Positions 46,546 to 47,066 of a stretch of 47,066 nt of DNA are shown piece after piece; within the stretch, counting starts at the first letter, position 1, and each line of letters opens with the position of its first letter. The stretch spans positions 1-47,066 of the forward strand of contig JBDKJP010000019.1 in the NCBI GenBank assembly GCA_039796575.1, in the 5' to 3' direction. This DNA is from UBA668 sp039796575 (lineage in GTDB: Bacteria > Actinomycetota > Acidimicrobiia > Acidimicrobiales > Ilumatobacteraceae). The translations under genes and the position numbers were made by a program. The notes beneath the pieces were generated by a model that saw only the letters and a program-made list of their open reading frames with translations, was not told where the DNA came from and searched no databases.

Positions 46546-47066
46546 TCACGAAGCGGGTGGGCCGCCGAGGTAGCTCTCGGTGAGCAACTCGGGGTGCTCG
46601 CGCAGCACGCTCGCGCGCTCGCTCAGCGCCAACTCGCCGTGGCGCATCACGTGCGCACGGTCGGCGATCGACAACGCCAGGTCGACGTGTTGCTCCACCA
46701 TCAGCACTCCGGCACCCGACTCGTCGGCGATGCGACGCACCATCGGCAGCAGACGCTCGACGAGCACCGGTGCCAGACCGAGGCTCATCTCGTCGACCAG
46801 CAACAGCTTCGGCTCGTTCACGAGCGCCCGCGCGAGCGCGAGCATCTGCTGCTCGCCGCCCGACAGCAGGCCCACTCGACGGTCGAGCAGCGGTCCGAGC
46901 TCCGGGAAGTGCTGCAGCACCACCGCGGTGCGGGCACGGGCATGGCGACCGGCGACACGCAGGTTCTCGCGCACCGTCAGCCGGGTGAACAGGCCGCGGT
47001 CCTCGGGCACGTGCGCCATGCCGAGGCGCGCGATCGACGCTGCACGCATGCCCGACGTCGACCGCC
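46546..47066 (-). CDS. LivF-like ABC transporter ATPase, C-terminal part
   Basis: The gene enters from the right edge, so the Walker A end is missing. Visible are RLGMAHVPEDRGLFTRLTV (after the Q loop), LLSGGEQQMLALARALV (signature), KLLLVDEMSLGLAP (Walker B and D loop) and VEQHVDLALSIAD (switch His). The pattern VPE-R-LF with MVEQ is that of branched-chain amino acid or urea ATPases of the LivF type. The GLAP motif typical of LivF is present. The rest of the transporter should lie beyond the window. One oddity is Met in place of Pro in LVDEM. Confidence 0.88.
   Translation of the reverse strand, partial: RSTSGMRAASIARLGMAHVPEDRGLFTRLTVRENLRVAGRHARARTAVVLQHFPELGPLLDRRVGLLSGGEQQMLALARALVNEPKLLLVDEMSLGLAPVLVERLLPMVRRIADESGAGVLMVEQHVDLALSIADRAHVMRHGELALSERASVLREHPELLTESYLGGPPAS

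Noticed and set aside
1..47066. tRNA, rRNA or known riboswitch genes
   Set aside because: I saw no cloverleaf with a conserved TTCGAATC-type arm and CCA end, no rRNA signature stretches and no recognisable riboswitch core; a covariance-model scan would be needed to exclude them.

Overview
The window is high-GC DNA, densely packed with genes that mostly overlap by 1-4 bases. The organism is most likely an actinobacterium, plausibly an environmental Acidimicrobiia/Ilumatobacter-like lineage. The basis is the GC-rich third codon positions, a short actinobacterial-type xylose isomerase, luciferase-like and PPOX flavoproteins, PhyH dioxygenases, and many genes that start 6-7 bases after a TANNNT box with no Shine-Dalgarno (leaderless starts). 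The taxonomy is inference. I saw no rRNA, tRNA, CRISPR array, insertion sequence or prophage.

1-7 kb (leftward) is the most unusual part. A coupled operon runs phosphotransferase (APH fold) -> degenerate membrane paralogue -> LinD-like membrane protein 2 -> 42-codon micro-ORF A -> LinD-like membrane protein 1 -> 37-codon micro-ORF B. It is followed by a winged-helix (HTH_42) gene that has its own promoter. Both large proteins join an N-terminal membrane module to a linalool dehydratase/isomerase-like domain that keeps the two-cysteine motif CEPxWxFxxCN. The two micro-ORFs are homologous to each other and each starts with a GTGA overlap on the stop of a LinD-like gene. I regard this as the best candidate for an undescribed system.

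7-21 kb: a secreted protein, an S4 RNA-binding protein, an amidohydrolase, a RIO-type kinase preceded by a tiny leader ORF with a perfect AGGAGG, an alpha/beta hydrolase, a hypothetical-PfkB kinase pair, an orphan ModA lipoprotein with a PadR regulator and an operator-like palindrome, a NarL-type two-component pair, a sterol desaturase-family hydroxylase divergent from a PhyH dioxygenase, an iron-sulfur (6-4)-type photolyase, a small membrane protein and a luciferase-like oxidoreductase.

21-34 kb: a LacI-type repressor faces a membrane hydroxylase across a perfect 14-bp palindrome that covers the hydroxylase -10 box. The hydroxylase is followed by a PanB-like protein, xylA and xylB, suggesting a pentose-responsive set with two unexpected members. 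Next come a PPOX flavoprotein, a 40-bp tandem repeat, a YCII protein, a DUF2200 protein, a Ser/Cys-type proline racemase-family enzyme, a two-gene fused 2-oxoacid:ferredoxin oxidoreductase, and a class C beta-lactamase-fold hydrolase.

34-38 kb is a phosphorelay cluster: a hybrid PAS-PAS-kinase-receiver-Hpt protein, an OmpR-type regulator, a kinase-like protein whose phospho-acceptor His is Asp, and a His-bearing dimerisation-domain fragment with no ATPase domain.

38-46.5 kb is a surface-polysaccharide locus: a GT2-GT4 fusion, two small STAS proteins coupled to a Wzx-like flippase, a large multi-pass membrane protein with an acidic tail, and a polysaccharide pyruvyl transferase. The right edge cuts a LivF-like ABC ATPase.
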